From Coriobacteriales bacterium (GTDB taxonomy: Bacteria > Actinomycetota > Coriobacteriia > Coriobacteriales > UBA8131): DNA of 11,188 bases. This document shows positions 1 through 9,550 of this stretch, in pieces. The translations under genes were made by a program, and so were the position numbers. How positions within the stretch are numbered: position 1 is the first letter of the stretch; each line of letters opens with the position of its first letter. Under the pieces are notes generated by a model. That model did no database searches. It had not been told where the DNA came from and worked only from the letters and a program-made list of their open reading frames with translations. The stretch is from assembly GCA_031263665.1 (NCBI GenBank), contig JAISFJ010000195.1, positions 1 through 11,188 of the forward strand, read 5' to 3'.

Positions 1-152
1 AGTTTGTCCAGCTTATCTCGGTCATAAACACGATACCGAAACAAGAGAGAAAATATCACCCGTATGAGCGCAAAGAGAAAGACACAGAACTTCTGCGGAA
101 AATGCCCCTCTCCCGATGAGGGGTTGTCATAAAAATAATCGAGAGGCTTCAT
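1..152 (-). CDS. plsC: 1-acyl-sn-glycerol-3-phosphate acyltransferase-like protein, N-terminal part
   Basis: Only the first 50 codons are inside the window; the gene runs off the left edge. The ATG at 152-150 overlaps the cmk stop as ATGA, so translation is probably coupled; I see no strong ribosome binding site of its own. The fragment starts with a polar stretch (about residues 1-20), followed by a hydrophobic, membrane-leaning helix at about 23-38 with basic residues (RVIFSLLFRYRV). It then reaches a charged segment (YDRDKLDK), which resembles the stretch before the HxxxxD catalytic motif of PlsC-type lysophospholipid acyltransferases. The catalytic motif itself is not in the window. A PlsC homologue directly after cmk is a common arrangement in Gram-positive bacteria, which supports the call. 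The family would acylate lysophosphatidate to phosphatidate at the membrane. The assignment rests on a short match plus context, and another small membrane protein is possible. Confidence 0.55.
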   Translation of the reverse strand, partial: MKPLDYFYDNPSSGEGHFPQKFCVFLFALIRVIFSLLFRYRVYDRDKLDK

Positions 153-877
153 GTCAGGGGGGCCTTCGGGGATGCGATGGTTAATGCCTGTGCTCTTTTG
201 ACAATGGCTGCGGTGGCTTCTTCAATGGTCATATCCGTCGTGTCGAGTTCCCAGCTATCCGGCGCCGGGGCTAACGGCGCGACTTTCCGAGACGAATCAT
301 AGGCGTCACGGCGTACAATATCTGCGAATACGGCGGCAAGCTCTTCTGCGGTCGCCTGAGTCCTCCCTTCCTTTTCGGCATTTTGCCGGGCGCGACGATG
401 AGAACGCTCTTCGGCGCTCGCGGTGAGAAAAACCTTGAAGTCAGCATCCGGAAAGACCACCGTACCGATGTCACGCCCCTCCATGACCGTATCATGCTCC
501 CACCCGAACTTCCGTTGTTGTTCGGTCAGTGCTTCGCGCACTCCCGCATCGGCGGAGACAGGCGAAACCGCCTTGTCGGCCTCAGGGCTCCGTATCTGTC
601 GCGTGACGTCCTCGCCATTGATAAAGACTTGTGAAGGCAGGGGTTCACCCTGGATAAAACCGAAGTCTATGGGCTCAGTACGAGCGATTTCGCGAATACG
701 GGCGACACTCGCCTCGCATAAGGGGTCCGAGAGGTCGAGACGCTCCGTGAGGGCGCGCCAAGCAACCGCCCGATACATGGCGCCCGTATCGAGATAGGCA
801 AACCCGAGTTCACGCGCAACACGTTTGGCGACGGTTGACTTGCCAGAACCTGCCGGGCCGTCAATGGCGATAATCAT
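149..877 (-). CDS. cmk: (d)CMP kinase
   Basis: Cytidylate kinase phosphorylates CMP and dCMP with ATP in the cytoplasm, feeding CTP and dCTP synthesis. The 242-residue product opens with IIAIDGPAGSGKST, a Walker A P-loop at residues 7-15. It continues with the NMP-kinase motif DTGAMYRA (30-37), the nucleotide-binding segment GRDIGTVVFP (134-143) and the lid/active-site motif RRDAYDSSR (189-197). Length is slightly above the usual 220-230 residues because of a short C-terminal tail. The ATG at 877 is chosen because AAGGAGA lies 3-4 nt upstream and the protein then begins directly at the P-loop strand. An upstream GTG at 913 in the same frame would add 12 unconserved residues. The gene lies 61 bp after aroA and ends in an ATGA overlap with the plsC-like gene. 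All key motifs are intact. Confidence 0.95.
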   Translation of the reverse strand: MIIAIDGPAGSGKSTVAKRVARELGFAYLDTGAMYRAVAWRALTERLDLSDPLCEASVARIREIARTEPIDFGFIQGEPLPSQVFINGEDVTRQIRSPEADKAVSPVSADAGVREALTEQQRKFGWEHDTVMEGRDIGTVVFPDADFKVFLTASAEERSHRRARQNAEKEGRTQATAEELAAVFADIVRRDAYDSSRKVAPLAPAPDSWELDTTDMTIEEATAAIVKRAQALTIASPKAPLT

Positions 878-900
878 GAGTCTCCTTTCTGTGGCGATGT

Positions 901-912
901 TGCCGTACGGCA
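901..912. repeat. 12-bp perfect palindrome between aroA and cmk
   Basis: TGCCGTACGGCA reads identically on both strands. It sits in the 61-bp gap between the aroA stop and the cmk ATG, about 24 bp upstream of that ATG. As RNA it could form only a 4-bp stem with a GUAC loop, so a DNA-binding role would be likelier than a terminator. No function can be assigned from sequence, and a palindrome of this size may be chance. Confidence 0.3.
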
Positions 913-938
913 CATTACCGCCCTACAGCACACGTTTA

Positions 939-2342
939 CTATGATAGCCGCTTGAGGTCGTCGAAGAAACCGGGATAACTGACCTCTATGCTTTCGAGCC
1001 CGTAAATGTCGAGCGCAAGGGCAAAGGCACGCGCGGCAATCGACCAGGTCATCGCCAGGCGATGGTCGCCATGCGTCGCAAGCCGCGTCGCACGGATGTG
1101 CGGGGGAGCGCAGGAAACACGCAGGTCATCATCCTCTTCGCGCACATCACAACCCAAGGCCGTCAAGCCACAAACGATGGCATTGAGACGGTCCGATTCT
1201 TTTACGCGAAGTTCCCCCACCTGTTTGAATATCGTCGTCCCTTTTGCGACAGTCGCCGCCAAAGCCAGTATCGACACCTCGTCGATGAGCGCGGGCACCT
1301 CGTACGGCTCAACCGTAGTCGCCTCAAGTTCTTCGCGATAACGCAGGGTCACCTCCCCCACCTGCTCTGTGCCCAGGTGCGCATTTTTGTTTATCTTAAT
1401 AGCAATATCAGCTCCCATACGCCGCAAAACAGTGAGAAAACCAACGCGCGTTGGGTTGAGCAGCACGTCGCGCACCGTCACCTCGCTTTGAGGGATGAGC
1501 GCGGCCGCCACGAGCAAAAAAGCTGCCGAGGAGGGGTCGGCAGGCACTTCGCAGTCGGTCGCAAAAAGGCGCTGCCCTCCTGTGATACTCGTGGTGAGCC
1601 CCTCAACGGTAAGGCTCGCCCCATATGCGGGCAAAAGCAATTCGGTATGGTCGCGGCTCTTGTACGGTTCGGTGACACTCGTTGTGCCTCGTGCGTTAAG
1701 CCCGGCGAGCAAAACAGCGCTTTTAACCTGGGCCGATGCCACGGGGCTTTGATACGCTATCGCCTCAAGCGAGCTTGTGCCCTTTACCGTCAACGGAAGC
1801 GTAGAGGCGGGGGCGCCTTCAGGCGTATGGGCGGGGGCGCCTTCTTGAGAAAAAGCCTCTGAGGGATAAAAGCGAGCGCCCATCTTGGTAAGTGGCGCGA
1901 TGACCCTGTCCATCGGGCGCCGAGAGAGCGATTCGTCACCCTCAAGGGAGGCGGTAACGTCCAAGCCGCTCAAAACACCGAGCAGCAGGCGGGATGTCGT
2001 GCCCGAATTGCCACATTGCAGAGCATTTTTCGGACCGTGGGGACCGGCATCTCCCCAGCCGGTGATGGTTCCACACAGGCCGTCTGCCTCCACCTTTATA
2101 TCGAGTTGCGCGCCAAGGGCCTCAATGGCGCCGAGGGTCGAGCGAACATCGAGCGAATCGAGCAGACCACGCACCCGCGAACGCCCCTGTGCCAACGCGG
2201 AAAAAAGCGCGACACGGTGAGAGAGCGACTTGTCGCTCGGTACACGGATACTGCCTTTAAGAGGGCGCTGACTACCCGTCGCCTCCCTAGGAGGTCGCGT
2301 TGTCATAGGCCCGCCCCGTAAACCCACGCCCTCATGCTCCAC
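939..2342 (-). CDS. aroA: 3-phosphoshikimate 1-carboxyvinyltransferase (EPSP synthase)
   Basis: This enzyme transfers the enolpyruvyl group of PEP to shikimate-3-phosphate, the sixth shikimate-pathway step, in the cytoplasm. Visible motifs, in 467-residue numbering, are the substrate-binding SDKSLSHR (36-43), LQCGNSGTTSRLL (108-120) and SPVASAQVKSA (199-209). Further on are VPADPSSAAF (266-275), the catalytic-region IDEVSILALA (353-362), VKESDRLNAI (380-389), GDHRLAM (425-431) and the terminal SYPGFFDDL. The GTG at 2342 is preceded by GAGG at 8 nt. An ATG at 2306 would give 455 residues but lacks a clear ribosome binding site, so the start is uncertain. Residues 167-180 carry a duplicated EGAPA segment not expected in the family. 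The gene lies between tyrA and cmk, a recurrent aromatic/nucleotide cluster, and ends with TAG at 939-941. Confidence 0.95.
   Translation of the reverse strand: MEHEGVGLRGGPMTTRPPREATGSQRPLKGSIRVPSDKSLSHRVALFSALAQGRSRVRGLLDSLDVRSTLGAIEALGAQLDIKVEADGLCGTITGWGDAGPHGPKNALQCGNSGTTSRLLLGVLSGLDVTASLEGDESLSRRPMDRVIAPLTKMGARFYPSEAFSQEGAPAHTPEGAPASTLPLTVKGTSSLEAIAYQSPVASAQVKSAVLLAGLNARGTTSVTEPYKSRDHTELLLPAYGASLTVEGLTTSITGGQRLFATDCEVPADPSSAAFLLVAAALIPQSEVTVRDVLLNPTRVGFLTVLRRMGADIAIKINKNAHLGTEQVGEVTLRYREELEATTVEPYEVPALIDEVSILALAATVAKGTTIFKQVGELRVKESDRLNAIVCGLTALGCDVREEDDDLRVSCAPPHIRATRLATHGDHRLAMTWSIAARAFALALDIYGLESIEVSYPGFFDDLKRLS
1806..1844 (-). repeat. Two exact 15-bp direct repeats inside aroA, 24-bp period
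   Basis: The plus-strand 15-mer GGCGGGGGCGCCTTC occurs at 1806-1820 and again at 1830-1844. On the coding strand the two copies encode EGAPA at residues 167-171 and 175-179 of AroA, separated by HTP. The segment lies in a loop region between MGARFYP and LPLTVKG, and it lengthens this loop relative to typical EPSP synthases as I know them. The 24-bp spacing keeps the frame, as expected for a slippage or duplication event. Confidence 0.7.
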
Positions 2343-2363
2343 CTGTGCGTCCTCATAACCACG

Positions 2364-2383
2364 CTCCCATCACACTCCCATCA
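2364..2383. repeat. Pair of 9-bp direct repeats, 11-bp period, upstream of aroA
   Basis: CTCCCATCA occurs at 2364-2372 and 2375-2383 on the plus strand (TGATGGGAG on the coding strand). The copies are one helical turn apart and lie in the tyrA-aroA gap, 22-41 bp before the chosen aroA start. Such spacing is compatible with two contacts by one regulator, but a simple tandem duplication explains it equally well. No known operator is recognised. Confidence 0.4.
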
Positions 2384-2393
2384 CTTTCACGTT

Positions 2394-2438
2394 AGGGACT
2401 GCTCAACAATAATCTTTACAAATCATTTCACAGTCCCT
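2394..2438. repeat. Long inverted repeat with nested AU-rich hairpin, tyrA-aroA gap
   Basis: Perfect 8-bp arms AGGGACTG (2394-2401) and CAGTCCCT (2431-2438) enclose 29 bases. On the transcribed minus-strand RNA the enclosed bases can form a second stem, AATGATTT with AGATTATT (two G-U pairs), closed by a GUAA tetraloop of the GNRA type. No U-tract follows on either strand, so this is not a textbook intrinsic terminator. It begins about 10 bases after the tyrA stop and could be an mRNA 3'-end stabiliser, a processing site or an attenuator-like element. Confidence 0.6.
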
Positions 2439-2448
2439 TACTCTCGTG

Positions 2449-3687
2449 TCACTCTTGCGGGCCGAGCGGTCGAAACGACACGTCAAACCCGCCATCTATG
2501 AGCATGTTCATGAAATCTCCCATATTGCCCTCATCCGTTAAAATCAACTCGAGAATAGCGGTCGCCTCGTTGATGTGGTCGATGTCGATAGATTGGATGT
2601 TGCAGCCCGCCTTACCAGCAAAGCCCGTGACCCGCGCGATAACGCCAGAATGGTTGGCCATCGGGATGCGCACCTCCACCAAACGCGAGGAATCGGGCAC
2701 CCAGGTAGAGGGAATGGAAGTCCGTAGAGTCGCGGCGTTCGCAAGAAGGCGGGTGAGTGAGCGCGCATCTCCCAACTCAAGAGATGCCTCAATCTGTGAG
2801 ATAACCTGTCGTATCTCATCAAGCCCCCGACAAAGAGCCTGGCGATTATCGAGCGCAATGCCGCACCAGAGCTCCGGCGAGCCCGCGGCGATACGTGTTG
2901 TGTCTTTGAAACCGCCTGCGGCAAGACGGAATATCTCCTGCTTGTCATGGGCATGCGAACCTGCTACCTGCACAAGCGCACTCGCGACCATATGGGGCAC
3001 ATGGCTGACAACGGCAATCGTCTCGTCATGTTCCTCGCGAGGCAGCGTGATACCACGAGCGCCAAAAAGGGTGACAAACTCATGCAAGCGTGTGAAAATT
3101 CGCGGGTCAGAGCGCTCATCGGGACAAAGTATCCAATGAGCGTCCTTAAACAAAGTCGCCCGCGCACCCTCAATACCATTAACCTCGCTGCCCGCCATGG
3201 GGTGACCGGGGATATAGCGTGTCGAATCGGAAAGGATGCGTTTTGCGTGTGAAGTGAGCAAGCCTTTGGTAGAAGCGACATCGGTAAGCGCGCCTCGATA
3301 ACCGCTTTTTTCAATGCGGATGAACCATTCTTCGGCGCTGGCAACCGGAATAGCCAACACGATAAGGTCTGTCGCCGCGTCGGTAAGCCAGGACGCCAGC
3401 CGCTCGTCATCACTGCCCAGGATTTCACCTTCATCGACAAAGCCCTTCTCAAGCGCACGGGCAATTGCGCCGGCGTCAATGTCAACGCCACGCACCACAG
3501 GCGCGGCCACGCCAAGCGCTTTGAGCGCCGCGGCCACCGAGCCACCAATAAGCCCCACACCAACGACAAGAACCGAAGCAAAAGGCGACGGTGGCGGCGA
3601 AGATGACGAAGGTGACGGTGGCGAAGGTGACGAAGATGATGACGGTGGCGAAGGTGATGACACCGAAGAAGAAAACACCGGTTCCAT
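2449..3687 (-). CDS. tyrA: Prephenate dehydrogenase with C-terminal ACT domain
   Basis: TyrA oxidatively decarboxylates prephenate to 4-hydroxyphenylpyruvate with NAD(P), committing it to tyrosine. In the 412-residue product the dinucleotide-binding GVGLIGGS is at 43-50 and the strand-end acidic VDID at 68-71. DVASTKG follows at 136-142, the active-site GHPMAGSE at 161-168 (His162 as the expected catalytic base), SHVPHMVASAL at 228-238 and AAGGFKDTTRIA at 256-267. An ACT regulatory domain spans about 337-405 (VRIPMANHSGVIARV onward) and suggests feedback control by an aromatic amino acid. The ATG at 3687 has AAGGG 7 nt upstream. An in-frame ATG at 3735 has no ribosome binding site. Before the Rossmann fold there is an unusual run of about 30 residues that is almost only Ser and Pro (6-35). 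The gene follows pyrF by 68 bp and probably has its own promoter. Confidence 0.94.
   Translation of the reverse strand: MEPVFSSSVSSPSPPSSSSSPSPPSPSSSSPPPSPFASVLVVGVGLIGGSVAAALKALGVAAPVVRGVDIDAGAIARALEKGFVDEGEILGSDDERLASWLTDAATDLIVLAIPVASAEEWFIRIEKSGYRGALTDVASTKGLLTSHAKRILSDSTRYIPGHPMAGSEVNGIEGARATLFKDAHWILCPDERSDPRIFTRLHEFVTLFGARGITLPREEHDETIAVVSHVPHMVASALVQVAGSHAHDKQEIFRLAAGGFKDTTRIAAGSPELWCGIALDNRQALCRGLDEIRQVISQIEASLELGDARSLTRLLANAATLRTSIPSTWVPDSSRLVEVRIPMANHSGVIARVTGFAGKAGCNIQSIDIDHINEATAILELILTDEGNMGDFMNMLIDGGFDVSFRPLGPQE
3583..3672 (-). repeat. Low-complexity Ser/Pro-coding repeat at the tyrA 5' end
   Basis: This 90-bp stretch encodes residues 6-35 of TyrA, 29 of which are Ser or Pro. 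On the coding strand the 18-mer TCACCTTCGCCACCGTCA occurs twice exactly, 27 bp apart, with further degenerate TCG/TCA/CCT/CCG copies around it. It has the look of an expanded microsatellite-like tract kept in frame. It would form a disordered N-terminal tail ahead of the NAD-binding domain. Confidence 0.8.
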
Positions 3688-3715
3688 TGTTACCCTTTTC
3701 CCTGAGAAAGCACTG

Positions 3716-3744
3716 ATTATTTCATGGTACACCATCTGAGGAAA
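3716..3744 (-). promoter_or_regulatory. Possible tyrA promoter with a palindrome in its spacer
   Basis: On the minus strand a -10-like AATAAT (3716-3721, five of six consensus bases) lies 17 bp from a weak -35-like TTTCCT (3739-3744, three of six). Transcription from it would start near 3709, about 22 nt before the tyrA ATG and upstream of its AAGGG ribosome binding site. The spacer contains the inverted repeat ATGGT-GT-ACCAT (3724-3735), a possible operator. The position after the last pyr gene is sensible, but the -35 is poor, so this is only a candidate. Confidence 0.28.
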
Positions 3745-3755
3745 TTGGCACTTCC

Positions 3756-4490
3756 CTAACGGGGATTTGTCCCGTTGCTTTCAATCTCATTCATTATCGC
3801 GTCGAAGGCGGAGGCGGGGTTGGGGGCGGCGGTGATGGGGCGGCCGATGACAAGGTGGCTTGCGCCGTTTTCGAGCGCCTCGGCGGGAGTTGCGGTGCGC
3901 GATTGGTCGTCTTGTGAGGCCCCTTGAGGACGCACACCCGGCGTAACGATGGCGGCATTTGGCCCCAGAAGCGTACGCAAAGCGCGTGCCTCCTGGGGTG
4001 AGGCGACCACGCCATCGAGGCGAGCTTCTTGTGCAAGCCGCGCGAGCAAAGTGACCTGCTCGTTTATGGAGCGCTCAACGCCTACCTGCGCAAGAGACGC
4101 ACGGTCCATCGAGGTGAGCACCGTTACGGCGATTACCTTGGGACGCTCGCTCGTATCACCGCGCGCCTGCCACGCCTGCTCACTGCCTTTAGCGGCGGCT
4201 CGCAGCATGGCAAGACCACCCGCCCCGTGAACGGTGAGCATATCGGCTCCCGCCGCCACAACACTTGAGGCAGCCCCGCGCACCTGATGCGGGATGTCAT
4301 GCAGCTTCAAATCGACAAATACCTTAAAGCCTCGCTCCTTAAATTCACGGACAATCGAGGGGCTGGCGGCGTAATACAGGGTCATGCCAACCTTGAGCCA
4401 TCGCGCTTTGCCCGCCAAACGGCTCGCAAGCGAGCGCGCCTCATCCGCCGGACAGTCAAGGGCAACGATGATACGCTCCACGTTTATCAA
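3756..4490 (-). CDS. pyrF: Orotidine-5'-phosphate decarboxylase
   Basis: PyrF decarboxylates OMP to UMP, the last step of de novo pyrimidine synthesis. The 244-residue product has IIVALDCP at 7-14, the catalytic FVDLKLHDIP at 58-67 (Asp60, Lys62 and Asp65 as the expected Asp-Lys-Asp set), TPGVRP at 183-188, and the phosphate-binding GRPIT at 216-220. These fit the shorter bacterial OMP decarboxylase group. The start is taken as TTG at 4490-4488: a perfect GGAGGT lies 5 nt upstream, and the TTG overlaps the pyrD stop as TTGA. This gives MINVERIIVALD, with no extra N-terminus. Longer in-frame starts reach into pyrD and add unconserved residues. The last codons contain a 6-bp inverted repeat with a 7-nt loop (3758-3776). 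The gene is the last of the coupled pyr block, followed 68 bp later by tyrA. Confidence 0.95.
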   Translation of the reverse strand: MINVERIIVALDCPADEARSLASRLAGKARWLKVGMTLYYAASPSIVREFKERGFKVFVDLKLHDIPHQVRGAASSVVAAGADMLTVHGAGGLAMLRAAAKGSEQAWQARGDTSERPKVIAVTVLTSMDRASLAQVGVERSINEQVTLLARLAQEARLDGVVASPQEARALRTLLGPNAAIVTPGVRPQGASQDDQSRTATPAEALENGASHLVIGRPITAAPNPASAFDAIMNEIESNGTNPR

Positions 4491-5497
4491 CGCAGACCTC
4501 CAATCAGCTCGTGTATATCGGTAACGCCTTGTGTGTGACACCATACTTTCAGGTCCTTGAGCAGTCGCGGTATCGCGAGAGGGTCACGGAAGTTTTGGGT
4601 GCCTACAGCAACGGCCGTCGCTCCTGCCAGCAAAAACTCAACAACATCTTCCGCCGTCGCGATGCCACCCATGCCGATGAGGGGGAGGCTGACCGCGCCA
4701 GAAACTCGGTGTACCGCGTAAAGCGCAATCGGTTTGATGGCGGGACCAGAAAGCCCCGCGACCACTCGGTCAAACACCGGTTTGCGTCCGCGCACGTCAA
4801 TCGCCATGCCGGCAACGGTGTTGATGAGTGAAAGCGCATCGGCCCCGCCCGCCTCGCAGGCACGGGCAATCTCGGTTATATCCGTCACATTCGGCGTGAG
4901 CTTGACGATGAGTGGGCGCACCGTCGCCTCGCGGCAGACACGGGTAACGCGCTCGGCATCGCGCGGGTTTGTCCCGAAGCTCATGTTGCCGCAGTCCACA
5001 TTGGGACAGGAGATGTTCAGCTCGTAGGCGCTGGGGGTGCTCTCCTGCTCAAGGCGTGCGATAACCGCGTGGTACTCGTTAGCCGCATGGCCGGAGACGT
5101 TGACGATGACGGGCACCTCCTGAGAGGCAAGCCACAAAAGGTCACCGGAGCAGAACGCCTCGACACCGGGATTTTGCAGGCCGATGGAATTGAGCAGGCC
5201 GCTTGCCGTCTCGGCGACGCGGACACCGGGATTGCCCGGCCAGGGTTTGAGCGAGACGCCCTTGGTGGTGACGGCACCCAGAAGGGAAAGCGGCTTATCT
5301 TTTGTATCGAGAATCTCCTGGCTGAACTCCTGCTGCTCGATGGCCCCCTGCTTGAGAGTCTCCCGCCAGAGCTCGGCGTATTCTCGGCCCGCGGCAAAGG
5401 TGCCCGAGGCTACCGTGAGAGGGTTTTTCATCGCCAGAGCGCCCAAGGTGACGGCGAGCTGTGCTTCGCGTTTGTGCGTGTGGGTTAAAGCGCTCAC
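4487..5497 (-). CDS. pyrD: Dihydroorotate dehydrogenase, class 1B catalytic subunit
   Basis: The FMN subunit that oxidises dihydroorotate to orotate; with PyrK it forms an NAD-linked heterotetramer in the cytoplasm. In the 336-residue product the substrate and active-site segments are KNPLTVASGTF (24-34), AETASGLLNSIGLQNPG (95-111) and NISCPNVDCG (161-170). The Cys in NISCPN (residue 164) is the expected catalytic base of class 1. IVKLTPNVTD (197-206), LINTVAG (224-230) and the FMN-phosphate GMGGI (275-279) follow. The start is GTG at 5497: it overlaps the pyrK stop as GTGA and has AGGAGGT 6 nt upstream, while the adjacent GTG at 5500 would be only 3 nt away. The protein is about 25-30 residues longer than usual class 1B enzymes. 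Most of the excess lies at residues 45-71, between the EYAELW segment and LLGAVTTKG. A class 1B call is supported by the neighbouring pyrK. Confidence 0.94.
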   Translation of the reverse strand: MSALTHTHKREAQLAVTLGALAMKNPLTVASGTFAAGREYAELWRETLKQGAIEQQEFSQEILDTKDKPLSLLGAVTTKGVSLKPWPGNPGVRVAETASGLLNSIGLQNPGVEAFCSGDLLWLASQEVPVIVNVSGHAANEYHAVIARLEQESTPSAYELNISCPNVDCGNMSFGTNPRDAERVTRVCREATVRPLIVKLTPNVTDITEIARACEAGGADALSLINTVAGMAIDVRGRKPVFDRVVAGLSGPAIKPIALYAVHRVSGAVSLPLIGMGGIATAEDVVEFLLAGATAVAVGTQNFRDPLAIPRLLKDLKVWCHTQGVTDIHELIGGLR

Positions 5498-6296
5498 CAC
5501 AACACCTCCTCGGCGTTAAAAACTGGGCCGTCAACGCAGGCGCGCCGCGTACCATCGCGCGTTAAAACCGCACAGGAAAGACAGGCGCCAATGCCGCAGG
5601 CCATACGCCGCTCGAGTGAAACCTCGCAGGTCACACCCGCTGCAAGAGCGTGTGCGGCAACGATACGCTGCATGGGCTCAGGACCGCAGGTCGCAAGGTA
5701 ATCAAAGTCCTGCTGTGCCAATAGCTCACCTGTCACATCGGTGACCAGGCCTTTTATGCCCGTGCTGCCGTCGTCGGTGGTCGTGATGACCGTGAGACGA
5801 CTCTCACCAGTTTTTGTTGTGGCGGAGGCGACCGAGGACGGAAGACGCAACGAGACGATGCGTTCGGCGCTTTGAGCACCGGTGATTAGGCATACCCGAG
5901 CGCTCGTGAGAAGTTGCGCCGCGAGCATATTGAGCGGAGCGATACCGATGCCGCCGGCGACCAGCAAGGCGTTACGCGTGTTCGCGCCCGCCCGCCAGCC
6001 CTGCCCGAGCGGACCTATGAGGTCGAGTGAGGCACCGCGTTGTAGCTCCGCAAGAAAACGCGTGCCCTCGCCAAGCCTTTGATAGACAATCTCGATGAGC
6101 CCGCCAGCGGCATCCGTCGCAAAAACGCTGAACGGGCGCCTGAGGATATGGGCGTCAAAGGTGGGCAGAAGCAGATGGACAAACTGGCCCGGCTCCAGAC
6201 ACTGCGCCACACGGGGCGCCTCGAGAAGCACACAGGAGATGTCGGGCGCGATTTCGTCGTTTTTTCTCACGACCACCGCTTCAAGGAAGGGCGCCA

Positions 6297-6297
<1 letters not shown>
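5494..6297 (-). CDS. pyrK: Dihydroorotate dehydrogenase electron-transfer subunit
   Basis: PyrK carries FAD and a [2Fe-2S] cluster and moves electrons from the PyrD FMN to NAD. The 267-residue product shows the flavin-binding RRPFSV (53-58), the GPLGQGW loop (95-101) and the nucleotide-binding VAGGIGIAPL (113-122). Near the C-terminus are four cysteines, Cys234, Cys239, Cys242 and Cys254 (C-x4-C-x2-C-x11-C), the expected iron-sulfur ligands. The ATG at 6297 shares one base with the carB stop (TGATG), and GGGAGGT lies just upstream, inside the carB end. Another ATG at 6309 has no ribosome binding site and would overlap carB more. The gene ends in a GTGA overlap with pyrD, matching the one-to-one need for the two subunits. 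Some members of this family serve other dehydrogenases, but the adjacent pyrD settles the role here. Confidence 0.95.
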
Positions 6298-9548
<3,251 letters not shown>

Positions 9549-9550
9549 GG

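Noticed and set aside
1062..1862. A 266-codon open frame on the plus strand opposite aroA
   Set aside because: It is antisense to conserved AroA motifs and has no family resemblance.
3314..3739. A plus-strand frame with an acidic Gly/Asp/Glu-rich repeat that looks like a calcium-binding or low-complexity protein
   Set aside because: The acidic run is the reverse complement of the Ser/Pro tract of tyrA. The rest is antisense to the TyrA Rossmann fold.
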